NCBI RefSeq assembly: GCF_011068285.1 | Contig: NZ_CP049616.1 | Span: 2,956,501-3,020,500, forward strand | DNA: 64,000 bases | Direction: 5' to 3' | DNA from: Flagellimonas oceani | GTDB taxonomy: Bacteria; Bacteroidota; Bacteroidia; Flavobacteriales; Flavobacteriaceae | Shown here: positions 19,480-28,316 of the stretch, piece after piece | How positions within the stretch are numbered: position 1 is the stretch's first letter | How the letters are laid out: each line of letters begins with the position of its first letter | Notes under the pieces: model-generated | The model's database searches: none | What the model saw: only the letters and a program-made list of their open reading frames with translations | What the model was told of the DNA's origin: nothing | Translations under genes and position numbers: made by a program

Positions 19480-20178
19480 CTAAAGTATTCCTTTATCGGC
19501 AAAACTTAAATATTGGTGCTGTGCCAAGATCAAGTGATCCAATATTTTTATATCCAGGGCATCCGATGCCATCTTCAATTTTTGGGTTATTTGTTTGTCC
19601 GCAGCACTTGGCGTTAAAGTTCCGGAAGGATGGTTATGGGCCAAAATAATCCCTACGGCACCTATTTCCAATGCTTGTTTGAGTACAAGTCTGATGTCTA
19701 CCACCGTTCCGGTAATGCCCCCTTTGCTCAATTGTGCCTTATGTACAACTTTGTTGGAGTTGTTTAGGTAAACGATCCAGAACTCCTCGTGCGGAAGTTC
19801 GCCGATCAGTGGGTAGAGCAGCTCAAAGGCGTCGTGACTGCTCTGTATTTTGATTATTTTGGGGGTATCCTCCAATCTTCTTCGCCTGCCCACCTCCAAT
19901 GCGGCCGCAATGCTCACCGCTTTGGCCTCGCCAATTCCTTTGAAGCGCATCAACTGGTTTACCGACAATTTGCCAAGTTCATTGAGATTATTGCCAACAG
20001 ATGCCAATATGCGCTTGGAAAGTTCCACGGCACTCTCGTTCCTACTTCCCGAACCGATTAAAATAGCGATCAGCTCGGCATCGGAAAGTGCAAAACTTCC
20101 CTTTTGCACCAGTTTCTCCCTTGGCCTGTCATCATCGGCCCAGTTTTTTATGGGAAAGGAAGCTAGTTTTTCTTGCAT
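19480..20178 (-). CDS. radC: RadC family JAB-domain protein
   Basis: This 232-aa protein has N-terminal helix-hairpin-helix motifs (LMRFKGIGEAKAVSIAAALE) and a C-terminal JAB/MPN metalloprotease-like domain with the metal motif LAHNHPSGTLTPSAAD. Despite the name, a direct role in DNA repair is not established for the family. It appears to be the first gene of a six-gene minus-strand operon running to 14584. Confidence 0.93.
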   Translation of the reverse strand: MQEKLASFPIKNWADDDRPREKLVQKGSFALSDAELIAILIGSGSRNESAVELSKRILASVGNNLNELGKLSVNQLMRFKGIGEAKAVSIAAALEVGRRRRLEDTPKIIKIQSSHDAFELLYPLIGELPHEEFWIVYLNNSNKVVHKAQLSKGGITGTVVDIRLVLKQALEIGAVGIILAHNHPSGTLTPSAADKQITQKLKMASDALDIKILDHLILAQHQYLSFADKGIL

Positions 20179-20231
20179 GTGCTAAAGATAGGAGAATAAT
20201 TTTATGTAATTTTCAATATAAATCCTTCATT

Positions 20232-20681
20232 ATGAAATCCCTTTTCAACACTGAGGCATACGAAGAAATTTTATCCCGAATCAATCAACTTTCAAAATCT
20301 TCGGAAAGGCAATGGGGCAAAATGGAGGTGGGACAGATGCTCCACCATTGCCAATTTCCCTTAAAAATTGCTTTGGGAAGGTATGATATGGGCAAGCCAA
20401 GTCCTCTTTTAAAGTTTATGAGCCAATTTTTCAAAAAAAGTCTCTACAACGATCAACCTTGGCGCCAAGGGTTGCCCACGGCCAAAGGCCTAAAAGTGGT
20501 GGAACCAAAAAACTTCACCGAAGAAAAAAATGTTTTGATTGGTTTGGTCAACGATTTCCACAAAGAAAAAGACAAAAAAGAATGGGACCCACACCCGGCA
20601 TTTGGCTCTTTTACCTCAGAACAATGGGGGCAAATGCAGTACAAGCACCTTGACCATCATTTAAGGCAGTTTGGAGTTTAA
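20232..20681 (+). CDS. DUF1569 (DinB-superfamily) protein
   Basis: A 149-aa protein of the DinB-like four-helix bundle superfamily, whose members often bind a divalent metal through three His residues. The candidate ligands here are in MLHHCQF (about residue 35) and KHLDHHLRQFG at the C-terminus. I took the ATG at 20232 (MKSLFNTEAY) because the upstream frame runs into radC antisense sequence. The function is unknown. Its stop shares the palindrome TTAA with the convergent Mur-ligase-like gene. Confidence 0.82.
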   Translation: MKSLFNTEAYEEILSRINQLSKSSERQWGKMEVGQMLHHCQFPLKIALGRYDMGKPSPLLKFMSQFFKKSLYNDQPWRQGLPTAKGLKVVEPKNFTEEKNVLIGLVNDFHKEKDKKEWDPHPAFGSFTSEQWGQMQYKHLDHHLRQFGV

Positions 20682-21574
20682 GACTTAAAAGTAGCCATCG
20701 CCTCGTAAAACTCCACCTCGTCCACACCCATTTGCTGGCAAATCCATTTGGCGCCCGCCAAATTATTCAATGCGGTTCGCCCCGAAATTTCAAGTGGCAT
20801 TTCGCCGTCGGGCGTATCCAAAAAAACTTCCCCATCCATTTCTTGATATTCCGGAGTAACATACGGTAGTTTTCTTATAGGGTTTTCGGATGACTCAACT
20901 CGTTTTTTCACTTCAACATCTTCATCATTGTACGTAATGCTTCCCCCTTTTACAATGCTGTCCACAAAAATACTGTACTGCTCCGCATAAGTATCAAAGT
21001 CAGCATACGAACCGTTTTCTTCAAATTCAATATCGCTCAACAAAGCTATGTTCGGTCGATACTTATGAAACTGAGGGGTTTTGTCGATGATGGATGAAAT
21101 ACCGTCCCCTCCTTCGATGAGAACAAAGTCGTTTTCATTGGTCAGATGTATTCCGTTTGTCGCCGAAACAGCATGATCTACCTTAATATCGTTGTACTCC
21201 AAAACATGCAAAATCATGGAAGCCACCATAAACCTACGTTGACTTCCGGCCACCACTACCCGTGTTTTGTATTTGGTGAGCTCATAAAGGAACCCGGAAA
21301 AAGAAAATATTTTAAGGCCCAGTTCCTGTGCCCTGATCAATTCAGGATTGTCCTCTTTTACGGCGGTGCCCAAGATAACGGCGTCCAATCGATCATTTAT
21401 TCTATCGGAAAACCAACCTGTTTGGTTCGATACCAAGCCCTGCTCCCGCATAATTGATGTAAGGGATCCATCAAACTTCTCATCACTGCCCGTAACCACT
21501 TCCCCTTTTTTGTGCAAGGCAATGGCCAAATTGAACATATGGGCCTCCCCCAAACCTATAAAATGTAACCGCAT
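20678..21574 (-). CDS. Truncated, P-loop-less Mur ligase homologue (Mpl/MurC-like pseudoenzyme)
   Basis: The 298-aa protein aligns from memory with Bacteroidota Mpl-type Mur ligases, which join UDP-MurNAc to peptides. Shared stretches are MRLHFIGLGEAHMFNLAIAL, DAVILGTAVKEDNPELIRAQ, RPNIALLSDIEFE and NNLAGAKWICQQMGVDEVEF. Two things are lost. The ATP P-loop, GSHGKTT in active enzymes, reads GSQRRFM at 110-116. The protein also stops at EAMATFKS, where the C-terminal Mur domain should begin; no remnant follows because the DUF1569 gene occupies that DNA. The frame is otherwise intact, so this looks like a maintained pseudoenzyme rather than debris. Binding of a peptidoglycan precursor or another Mur enzyme is inference. 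Confidence 0.8.
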   Translation of the reverse strand: MRLHFIGLGEAHMFNLAIALHKKGEVVTGSDEKFDGSLTSIMREQGLVSNQTGWFSDRINDRLDAVILGTAVKEDNPELIRAQELGLKIFSFSGFLYELTKYKTRVVVAGSQRRFMVASMILHVLEYNDIKVDHAVSATNGIHLTNENDFVLIEGGDGISSIIDKTPQFHKYRPNIALLSDIEFEENGSYADFDTYAEQYSIFVDSIVKGGSITYNDEDVEVKKRVESSENPIRKLPYVTPEYQEMDGEVFLDTPDGEMPLEISGRTALNNLAGAKWICQQMGVDEVEFYEAMATFKS

Positions 21575-21670
21575 TGTTTTTAATTAGACCTCAAAAATAG
21601 CCAAAGCGGTTGCCATTACAAATTCGAAAACGCTGGATTAATGTTTATCTTGGTGGTAAATTTGAGAACA

Positions 21671-21982
21671 ATGAACCTATCAGAAATAAAATCCAAAGAA
21701 ATTATGCCCGGCTACCACGGCAAGTTGGTGCACGGGGAACGCATGAGCTGGGTATTTTGGGATGTGGACCAACATGCCGAAGTGCCCGAACATAAACATG
21801 ATCATGAACAGATAATGCACGTTGTGGAAGGTACTTTTGAATTTACCTTGAACGGAGAGAAAGGAACCTACACCGCTGGAGATGTTGTGATTATTCCGTC
21901 CAATGCCCCACATAGTGGAAAAGCACTGACCGCGTGTAAATTAATGGACATTTTTAGTCCTGTAAGAGAGGAATACCGTTAA
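21671..21982 (+). CDS. Cupin-domain protein
   Basis: A 103-aa single-domain cupin. The metal-binding motif is visible as PEHKHDHEQIMHVVEGTFEF (His and Glu ligands around residues 40-50) and the second motif as GDVVIIPSNAPHSGKA. The start is the ATG at 21671. A perfect -7 box TAAATTTG (21657-21664) ends 6 nt upstream, so the message may be leaderless. It lies 2 bp before the SDR gene; the pair is probably co-transcribed. Substrate unknown. Confidence 0.85.
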   Translation: MNLSEIKSKEIMPGYHGKLVHGERMSWVFWDVDQHAEVPEHKHDHEQIMHVVEGTFEFTLNGEKGTYTAGDVVIIPSNAPHSGKALTACKLMDIFSPVREEYR

Positions 21983-21984
21983 CC

Positions 21985-22770
21985 ATGAACATTTCGTTAA
22001 AAGGAAAAAATGCCCTCGTAGGTGGTAGCAGCAAAGGAATTGGAGAGGCGATTGCACGACAACTGGCCGAAAGTGGAGCAAGTGTGACGCTAATGGCCCG
22101 CAGTGAGGGTCGCATGAAAGAATTGATCCATGAAATGGACAGTTCGCAAGGTCAAAAACACCAATATCTATCCGTTGATTTTACCGATTTTGAGGCCTAT
22201 AAAACAAAGATTACAGAATACTTCTCATCCAACACCGTGGATATTTTGGTGAACAATACCCAAGGTCCCGAAGGGGGCGGTGCCTTGGAAAAGAAGGTTG
22301 AGGATTACCAAAATGCTTTTGACCTCTTGTTCAAATCTGTGGTATACTCTACAGAACTCGCCATAAAACACATGCAGAAAAACCAATGGGGCCGCATCAT
22401 TAACATTGCTTCTATCTCGGTGAAGGAACCCTTGAATTATTTGGCGCTTTCCAATACTATTCGTGCAGCGGTGGTCACATGGGCCAAAAGTTTAGCTTAT
22501 GATGTTGCCAAAGATGGCATCACCGTAAACAGCACCCTTACAGGTTATTTTGATACGGATAGAATTGCACAATTAAACTCCAAAAAAGCAGAAAAACTTG
22601 GTATTTCACCTGATGAAGTCCGCTCCAATATGGAAGAGCAAGTTCCTGTAAAGCGCATTGGCGACCCAAAAGAATATGGGTACCTCGTTGCATTTTTGGC
22701 TTCCGACCAGGCAGCTTTTATTACGGGCACCAACATCCCGATTGATGGCGGCTTGTTGAAATCGCTTTAA
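21985..22770 (+). CDS. Atypical SDR-fold protein lacking the catalytic Tyr-Lys pair
   Basis: A 261-aa Rossmann-fold protein of the short-chain dehydrogenase/reductase superfamily. The nucleotide-binding loop GGSSKGIG (13-20) and NNTQGP are present, and the C-terminus IPIDGGLLKSL is typical. Where classic SDRs have YxxxK, this reads S156-NTI-R160 (LALSNTIRAAVV), as in the FabG-like subgroup that lacks the usual catalytic tetrad. It may bind NAD(P) without classic reductase chemistry or use another mechanism. It follows the cupin gene by 2 bp, suggesting a two-step or binding partnership. Confidence 0.85.
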   Translation: MNISLKGKNALVGGSSKGIGEAIARQLAESGASVTLMARSEGRMKELIHEMDSSQGQKHQYLSVDFTDFEAYKTKITEYFSSNTVDILVNNTQGPEGGGALEKKVEDYQNAFDLLFKSVVYSTELAIKHMQKNQWGRIINIASISVKEPLNYLALSNTIRAAVVTWAKSLAYDVAKDGITVNSTLTGYFDTDRIAQLNSKKAEKLGISPDEVRSNMEEQVPVKRIGDPKEYGYLVAFLASDQAAFITGTNIPIDGGLLKSL

Positions 22771-22864
22771 AAAACTGAAGTACAACAAATTAAATCCACC
22801 TAAAAAATTATCACATATTCAATTTTTGAATACTTTTAGTGTGTAACCAATAAAATTTACATCT

Positions 22865-23242
22865 ATGAATTCAAAAGTTTTTATGGTGGTCCGTATCCTA
22901 TTGGGATTGTTCGTCATCATATTTGGAGCCAACAAACTTTATCCATTCCTACCCGCTCCCGAAGAAATGTCGGAAGGTATGATGGCATATTTCACCGGGT
23001 TGACCATGTCCAAAACTATAATATTAGTGGGATTGGTAGAAGTGTTGGCGGGAATCTCATTTATTTTGAACAAATACGGAGCCTTAATGGCCATTATACT
23101 GATGAGCGTTTCGGTATGTGCCGTTTTGGTTCATCTAACCATGGCTATGGAATCCATTGTGCCAGCTTTGGTTCTTCTGATTTTAAACATTGTGGTGCTT
23201 GTCGGCTATAAAGACCGTTACAAGGACATCCTAAGACCTTAA
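22865..23242 (+). CDS. DoxX-like membrane protein
   Basis: A 125-aa inner-membrane protein with four predicted transmembrane helices. The first contains RILLGLFVIIFGANKL, the signature-like N-terminal helix of the DoxX family. The exact function of this group is not known; relatives are linked to redox or oxidative-stress complexes. It ends at a bidirectional terminator shared with the LytTR regulator. Confidence 0.8.
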   Translation: MNSKVFMVVRILLGLFVIIFGANKLYPFLPAPEEMSEGMMAYFTGLTMSKTIILVGLVEVLAGISFILNKYGALMAIILMSVSVCAVLVHLTMAMESIVPALVLLILNIVVLVGYKDRYKDILRP

Positions 23243-23249
23243 GAAATAA

Positions 23250-23277
23250 AAACCTCCAATAGTTCAATTGGAGGTTT
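23250..23277. terminator. Bidirectional terminator between doxX and the LytTR operon
   Basis: AAACCTCCAAT (23250-23260) pairs with ATTGGAGGTTT (23267-23277) around a 6-nt loop, with T-runs on the right (plus strand) and A-runs on the left. It therefore serves both convergent genes. The LytTR stop codon lies at 23279-23281, directly at its edge. Confidence 0.9.
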
Positions 23278-23278
23278 T

Positions 23279-24004
23279 TTATAAACTCATTTTATCCTTG
23301 AATATGTAGGATTGTCTCCGGGAGACCTCTACTTCCTCTCCATTTTTCATGGTGAGCTTAAGTTTGCCATTGAACCAAGGCACTACATTTTCAATATAGT
23401 TGGTGTTTATAATTTGTTGGCGGTTTGCCCTAAAAAAAGAATCTTCCGGTAATTTTTCCTCTACTTGGTTAAGCGATTTGTACAACATGGGTTTCTTGTC
23501 TTCAAAGAATACCCGCGTGTAGTTGCCCACAATTTCGAACAAGGAAATGTCGCCTATTTTCACCAACCAACAGGCTTCACCATCTTTAATGAAAATCTGG
23601 CTGTTCTTGGTCAATTTTTTAGCGGAACTGTTATCCTCTTGCTTGGAAACCATTTTTGCACGTACTTTTTCCAAGGCCATATCAAAGCGTTTGTTGCTGA
23701 CCGGTTTTAGCAGATAATCCAAAGCATTGTACTCAAAGGATTTTATGGCATACTCATCATAAGCGGTCGTAAAAACAGTAATAGGCACATCATCCAACAT
23801 TTCCAAGAGGTCAAAACCGTCCTTTTCCGGCATGTTGATGTCCAGAAACAACAAATCCGGGGACTCGGACTCAATAAGTACAACCCCTTCGTCTACGTTG
23901 CTCGCTTCTCCTATCAGTTCCAAATCATCGTGTAATTTGATAAGTTCCTTGAGCTCATTACGGGCCAATCGAGAATCTTCAACTATTACTGCCCTAATTT
24001 TCAT
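23279..24004 (-). CDS. LytTR-family response regulator
   Basis: A 241-aa DNA-binding response regulator. The N-terminal receiver domain (about 1-120) has VEDSRLARNEL, the phospho-acceptor in LLFLDINMPEKDG (Asp about 54) and LDYLLKPVS. The C-terminal LytTR domain (about 140-238) has the typical FFRANRQQIINTNYI and VSRRQSY segments. Its start overlaps the stop of the histidine kinase gene by four bases (ATGA), so the two form a coupled two-component pair. Target genes are not evident. Confidence 0.94.
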   Translation of the reverse strand: MKIRAVIVEDSRLARNELKELIKLHDDLELIGEASNVDEGVVLIESESPDLLFLDINMPEKDGFDLLEMLDDVPITVFTTAYDEYAIKSFEYNALDYLLKPVSNKRFDMALEKVRAKMVSKQEDNSSAKKLTKNSQIFIKDGEACWLVKIGDISLFEIVGNYTRVFFEDKKPMLYKSLNQVEEKLPEDSFFRANRQQIINTNYIENVVPWFNGKLKLTMKNGEEVEVSRRQSYIFKDKMSL

Positions 24005-25059
24005 GCCTTTGGTATTTTGATTTCTGCCACAACCTCATCCGATATTTCCTCTAATTTAAAAGATGCGCTCTCTGCATACAACAACTTCAAGCGCTGTTCT
24101 ATATTTTGCAACCCCAATTTAGTGGAGCCTTCGGAAATGTTCAGTTTTCCCGTATTCCGTACCTCAATGAACAGATCATCCTCCTTTTTGAAAATAGCCA
24201 ACAAGATTCGACCTCCATTTTTAAGGTTGGAAATACCGTGCTTGACCGCATTCTCTATCAATAACTGAATGATCATGGGCGGTATCCTAAGGTCCAATGT
24301 ATTTTCCTCTATTTGTTTTACAAACTCCAAACGGTCCTCGAACTGGATTTTTGACAGGTCGATATAGTTGTCCACTACCTCCAACTCTTCCCGAACGGGA
24401 ATATCGTTAATGTTGTTCTTGGTAAGGGAATATCGAATAATTTCGGAGAGCTTGGTAAGCATTTCCCTTGACTTTTCCACATCTTCCAACATTAGACCGC
24501 GAATATTGTTGAGGCTATTGAACATAAAATGTGGATTGATCTGGCCTTTTAAGGTGTTCAATTGGGCCTGTTTCAAGGTAGTGTTCAGTTCCAACCGTTC
24601 AATTCTGTTCTGGTTAAGCTTTAAGAGCAGTTTGATGACCAAATAGGTAATTGTCCAAGCCCCGACCAAAAAAACAGAGTTCAGCACTTGCACCATAAAC
24701 TTGTCGTAACCCTCGAACATCAGCATTTCCGCCTCGGTGATTTCTGGCCCAAATTTTATGTAGATATATCCAAAAAATATATTTGAAAGCCCAAAAATTG
24801 TAGAAGCCACCAATATGGACACAATAATTTTAATGACTTCTTTACCTCCAAAAGAATCAAAATGTACATTTCTTTTAAGGTACAAGCGAAGTATCGAAGT
24901 GGAGAAAATACCTATAAAAATACCCACGACCACGGAAAAAACGGTCATCTCTATACTAATGTTTTGGGGAATCAACGCAGCTATGGAGTTAATAAAACCC
25001 CAACCCAATAATTGAAGGGTCCAAAATGCGATATTTCTTTTACGAGAACTTAATTCCAT
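24001..25059 (-). CDS. LytS/YehU-type sensor histidine kinase
   Basis: A 352-aa membrane kinase with about four N-terminal transmembrane helices (residues 10-150) and little extracytoplasmic sequence. The His-kinase region follows, with phospho-acceptor motif QINPHFMFNSLNNIRGL near residue 193. A HATPase domain includes QLLIENAVKHGISNL and GLQNIEQRLKLLY. The membrane part suggests a signal sensed within or at the membrane. It is coupled to the LytTR regulator and preceded by a 69-aa membrane protein gene 55 bp upstream. Confidence 0.94.
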   Translation of the reverse strand: MELSSRKRNIAFWTLQLLGWGFINSIAALIPQNISIEMTVFSVVVGIFIGIFSTSILRLYLKRNVHFDSFGGKEVIKIIVSILVASTIFGLSNIFFGYIYIKFGPEITEAEMLMFEGYDKFMVQVLNSVFLVGAWTITYLVIKLLLKLNQNRIERLELNTTLKQAQLNTLKGQINPHFMFNSLNNIRGLMLEDVEKSREMLTKLSEIIRYSLTKNNINDIPVREELEVVDNYIDLSKIQFEDRLEFVKQIEENTLDLRIPPMIIQLLIENAVKHGISNLKNGGRILLAIFKKEDDLFIEVRNTGKLNISEGSTKLGLQNIEQRLKLLYAESASFKLEEISDEVVAEIKIPKA

Positions 25060-25114
25060 TCCATTGAGCCAGGTCTGCCCAAATTTACATTAAACCAATA
25101 CAGAATTGGCCATA

Positions 25115-25324
25115 CTAGGATTTTTGTGCCGATTTTCTTTTAAAAGGGTTAAAGCAGGCCCTTTTCCGAGGTAGGAATGCAATCCACATCATGCTAAGAC
25201 TGGAGTAAAAAAACGGGAAGTATTCCTTATACTCCCATCCATTGATTTTCCCATATATCGATGCAGCAAGGCCCAGAACGCCTATCGTTAAAACAACTTT
25301 TTGTGCTGTGTTCAGTTTTTTCAT
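25115..25324 (-). CDS. Small membrane protein upstream of the LytS-type kinase
   Basis: A 69-aa protein with one clear transmembrane helix (VVLTIGVLGLAASIYGKING, about 10-29), a second hydrophobic stretch (FFYSSLSMMWIAFLP) and a very basic tail (RKRACFNPFKRKSAQKS), so the C-terminus is expected inside. No family recognised. It reads in the same direction as the two-component genes, 55 bp ahead of them, and could be part of that transcript; an accessory role in signalling is speculation. Confidence 0.55.
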   Translation of the reverse strand: MKKLNTAQKVVLTIGVLGLAASIYGKINGWEYKEYFPFFYSSLSMMWIAFLPRKRACFNPFKRKSAQKS

Positions 25325-25562
25325 TTTGATGAATTTTTTAGTCGGCTCAGCAAACTATAAAATAATGCTCACTAAAATTGAGATAATAAATTTGGCTAGT
25401 GCTATCATGACTGTTCGGTTTTAGAATTTATTTCTGAAGCTAAAGTACCGGACAATTGTTTGCTGATGAAGTGATTTATGACAAGTGGTAATTTTGACGA
25501 AGCGAACGGTAAAACCGTTGACATTCGGCCTAAAAAAAATGCAACAAACTGATTTTGAGCTA

Positions 25563-26087
25563 CTATTTAAGTTTTGGAGGGAATTTTGAAAAAACCTTTT
25601 TCACCACGGCCCGCAGCTTATCCTCACGCACACTGGGCGATGCATTCTCTCGGAGACCGCTCTCGGCCACCGCTTGCCAAACAAGGGCATCCCGCTGGGC
25701 ATCCACTAAATCGATTTGGATACTGCGTTGCATGTTCGGTCCTCCCAATGGCAGCCCTACAGAAATACCTCCACCGACATTTCTTCCACCGCCGCCAAGC
25801 CCTACACCCACGTTGTTGTTAGGTGCACTTCTAAATTCATTACTCATTATGTTGATAAAGAGTTCGGGTTCCTCCGCCAATCGATAGCCACGTGCTTTTA
25901 AGGTAGAATCCAACGCATTGAGCAATCTTTTTTCATCCAATTGGCTCAATCCAGATTGCATATCCGAATAATAATTATAGGTGGAATAGCTGGCAAAGTC
26001 AACCGTTTTATCGTAGTCATAGTTTACCTTGACAGAGCTACAGGATGCCAGCGAAACAATCAAAATTATGGAAAGTAAATAACGCAT
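25563..26087 (-). CDS. DUF4136 lipoprotein
   Basis: A 174-aa lipoprotein with signal peptide MRYLLSIILIVSLASC and the DUF4136 pattern VKVNYDYDKTVDFASYSTYN followed by LLNALDSTLKARGY. A Gly/Asn-rich segment in the middle (NNNVGVGLGGGGRNVGGGIS) resembles the Gly-rich insertion common in this family. I used the ATG at 26087; an ATG at 26120 would add 11 residues ahead of the signal. Function unknown; members are outer-envelope lipoproteins. Confidence 0.85.
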   Translation of the reverse strand: MRYLLSIILIVSLASCSSVKVNYDYDKTVDFASYSTYNYYSDMQSGLSQLDEKRLLNALDSTLKARGYRLAEEPELFINIMSNEFRSAPNNNVGVGLGGGGRNVGGGISVGLPLGGPNMQRSIQIDLVDAQRDALVWQAVAESGLRENASPSVREDKLRAVVKKVFSKFPPKLK

Positions 26088-26150
26088 ATTGGATATTTGG
26101 GTTCTCCTAAAATTAATCAATATATTGATTAGACGATAGGTAGCGGGCCA

Positions 26151-27152
26151 TTATTCGTTCAATAGCTTCCAAAGTCTATCCTTGAGTTGCTGAATTCCCA
26201 ATCCACTGACGGAAGATATAAACATATATGGCACATCCTTGAAATCCTCTTTCATGTCCTCATCCATTTCAGCGATAAGTTCTTGGTCCAGCATATCACA
26301 TTTAGAAATGACCACCAAACGCCCTTTATCCAACAATTCGGGATTGTATCGTCGCAGCTCGTCCAAAAGTATATCGTATTCTTTACTTACATCTTTGCTG
26401 TCGGCAGGAATCAAAAACAATAACGTGGCGTTCCGTTCAATATGACGAAGAAAATAATGCCCCAGCCCTTTGCCTTCGGCGGCACCTTCGATAATACCGG
26501 GAATATCCGCCATTACAAAACTTTGAAAATCACGATATTCCACAATACCCAAGTTTGGTTTTAGCGTGGTAAACTCGTAATTGGCGATTTTGGGTTTGGC
26601 AGAAGTCATTACCGAGAGCAGCGTTGATTTTCCTGCATTGGGAAAACCTACCAGACCTACATCGGCCAAGACCTTGAGTTCAAGGGTCAAATGGCCCTCT
26701 TGTCCTTTTATGCCCGGCTGGGCATACCGTGGCGTCTGGTTCGTGGCACTTTTAAAATGCCAGTTGCCCAGTCCGCCCATACCGCCTTCGAGCACAATTT
26801 TCTCTTCACCGTCCTCGGTAATCTCAAAAAGTATCTCGTTGGTTTCGGTATCCCGTATTACCGTTCCCAGTGGCACTTCCATATAAACATCCTCTCCGTC
26901 GGCCCCGGTGCTTCGGCTTTTACTTCCGTGTTCTCCGTGGCCGGCCTTGAAGTGTTTTTTGAACTTAAAATGGACCAGCGTCCACAAGTTTTTGTTCCCT
27001 TTGACTATAACATGACCGCCTCGACCACCATCACCACCATCGGGCCCACCTTTGGCCACATATTTTTCGCGACGTAAATGGGCAGAACCCTTTCCCCCGT
27101 TTCCGGAAGAGATGTGCACCTTTACATAATCGACAAAATTTCCTTCGGTCAT
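26151..27152 (-). CDS. obgE: GTPase ObgE/CgtA
   Basis: Obg is an essential GTPase involved in 50S ribosome assembly and stress responses. The 333-aa protein has the glycine-rich Obg fold (about 1-158; [15 protein letters not shown]). The G domain shows G1 [12 protein letters not shown], the switch segment with [10 protein letters not shown]3 DIPGIIEGA and G4 SKCDML. It lacks the variable C-terminal OCT extension, as is usual in this phylum. It follows the hpt-adk fusion by 32 bp on the same strand, a conserved neighbourhood in flavobacteria. Confidence 0.95.
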   Translation of the reverse strand: MTEGNFVDYVKVHISSGNGGKGSAHLRREKYVAKGGPDGGDGGRGGHVIVKGNKNLWTLVHFKFKKHFKAGHGEHGSKSRSTGADGEDVYMEVPLGTVIRDTETNEILFEITEDGEEKIVLEGGMGGLGNWHFKSATNQTPRYAQPGIKGQEGHLTLELKVLADVGLVGFPNAGKSTLLSVMTSAKPKIANYEFTTLKPNLGIVEYRDFQSFVMADIPGIIEGAAEGKGLGHYFLRHIERNATLLFLIPADSKDVSKEYDILLDELRRYNPELLDKGRLVVISKCDMLDQELIAEMDEDMKEDFKDVPYMFISSVSGLGIQQLKDRLWKLLNE

Positions 27153-27184
27153 ATTCTAATATAAAAAAGTATTTGGGAAATCAA

Positions 27185-28291
27185 TTATAGGGAATCGATT
27201 ACCTTGCTCAACCGCTGGGTAATCTCATCAATCTCACCTATCCCGTTTACAGAATGGAATTTCCCTTGTTTTTCGTAGTATGCTTTTAAAGGTGCCGTTT
27301 TTTCATTGTATTCATCAAAACGGTTACGGATTTTACTTTCGTCCTGATCATCGGAACGGCCACTACTTTTTCCACGTTCCAAAAGACGTTCCACCAAGAT
27401 ATCGTCCTCAGCTTCCAAAGCAATAGTGGCGTTCACCTTCATATCCTTGGACTCCAAGAAATTGTCCAATGCTTCTGCCTGCGCGGCCGTACGTGGAAAT
27501 CCGTCAAAAATAAAACCTGCCGCATCCGGATTTTTCTCCACTTCGGCTTTCAACATATCAATGGTCACGGCATCGGGAACCAACTCGCCTTTATCGATAT
27601 AAGACTTGGCCAAGGTGCCAAGGTCGGTTCCATTTTTAATGTTGTAACGGAAAACATCCCCTGTGGAAATGTGTTTCAGATTGTACTTTTCCTTTAGGAA
27701 ACCTGCTTGGGTCCCCTTCCCTGCTCCTGGCTTTCCAAAAAGCACTAGGTTGATCATATCTGTTTGATTTAATTGGTAAACTTCTCTAAGATTTCGGCCC
27801 AGCTCGTTATAATCAAGTCCATACCCCACAATAAAATGGTCCGGGATTTCCAGTCCAACGTAGTCTATGGCATATTCCCCGTTATAAATATCGGATTTAT
27901 AAAAGAGCGTACCGATTTTAAACTCCTTTACATTGGTGTTGGAAAACAAGTGTACCAACTCCTTTAAAGTTCGGCCGGTATCCACTACATCTTCCAAAAT
28001 AATGACGCTCTTTCCCTCCAATTCCTCCGGCACATCCAAAAGCGTCTCCACAATGCCCGTTGATGTCAGTCCTTGATAGGAACTTAACCTCACAAAAGAA
28101 ACTTCGCAGGGATGCTGGTAAGCCTTCAGAAAATCGGCCACGAACATAAAAGCACCATTAAGGACACCAACAAACAAAGGTGTTTCGTCCTTATAATCAG
28201 CTGCAATCTCCTTGGCCATTTTATCAATGGCCGCAAGGATTTGCTCTTCCTTTAAATACGGCTTAAAAACTTTGTCGTGGAGCTTAATCAA
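27185..28291 (-). CDS. Fused hypoxanthine phosphoribosyltransferase - adenylate kinase
   Basis: One uninterrupted frame encodes two purine enzymes. The N-terminal part (about 178 aa) is HPRT, which salvages hypoxanthine/guanine with PRPP; its PRPP loop reads VIILEDVVDTGRT. The C-terminal 190 aa is a full adenylate kinase that balances AMP, ADP and ATP: P-loop LVLFGKPGAGKGTQ, then FIFDGFPRTAAQAEAL and a short LID. The junction is just LNQTD-M, where the Met codon (27755-27757) matches the usual Adk start. The start is probably TTG at 28291 (giving IKLHDK, the usual HPRT N-terminus); TTG at 28300 is also possible, and no ATG fits. Obg follows. Confidence 0.9.
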   Translation of the reverse strand: MIKLHDKVFKPYLKEEQILAAIDKMAKEIAADYKDETPLFVGVLNGAFMFVADFLKAYQHPCEVSFVRLSSYQGLTSTGIVETLLDVPEELEGKSVIILEDVVDTGRTLKELVHLFSNTNVKEFKIGTLFYKSDIYNGEYAIDYVGLEIPDHFIVGYGLDYNELGRNLREVYQLNQTDMINLVLFGKPGAGKGTQAGFLKEKYNLKHISTGDVFRYNIKNGTDLGTLAKSYIDKGELVPDAVTIDMLKAEVEKNPDAAGFIFDGFPRTAAQAEALDNFLESKDMKVNATIALEAEDDILVERLLERGKSSGRSDDQDESKIRNRFDEYNEKTAPLKAYYEKQGKFHSVNGIGEIDEITQRLSKVIDSL

Positions 28292-28316
28292 TGTGTTCAA
28301 GTTATGGTCAGGTTGG

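Noticed and set aside
25505..25519. AACGG-TAAAA-CCGTT hairpin between the 69-aa gene and the DUF4136 gene
   Set aside because: The stem is only 5 bp without a T-tract and has no gene end next to it; likely chance. The 25325-25562 spacer otherwise shows nothing I can support.
27755..27757. Annotating adk as a separate gene starting at the internal ATG
   Set aside because: No stop codon separates it from HPRT; one fused frame is what the sequence shows, although internal initiation cannot be excluded.
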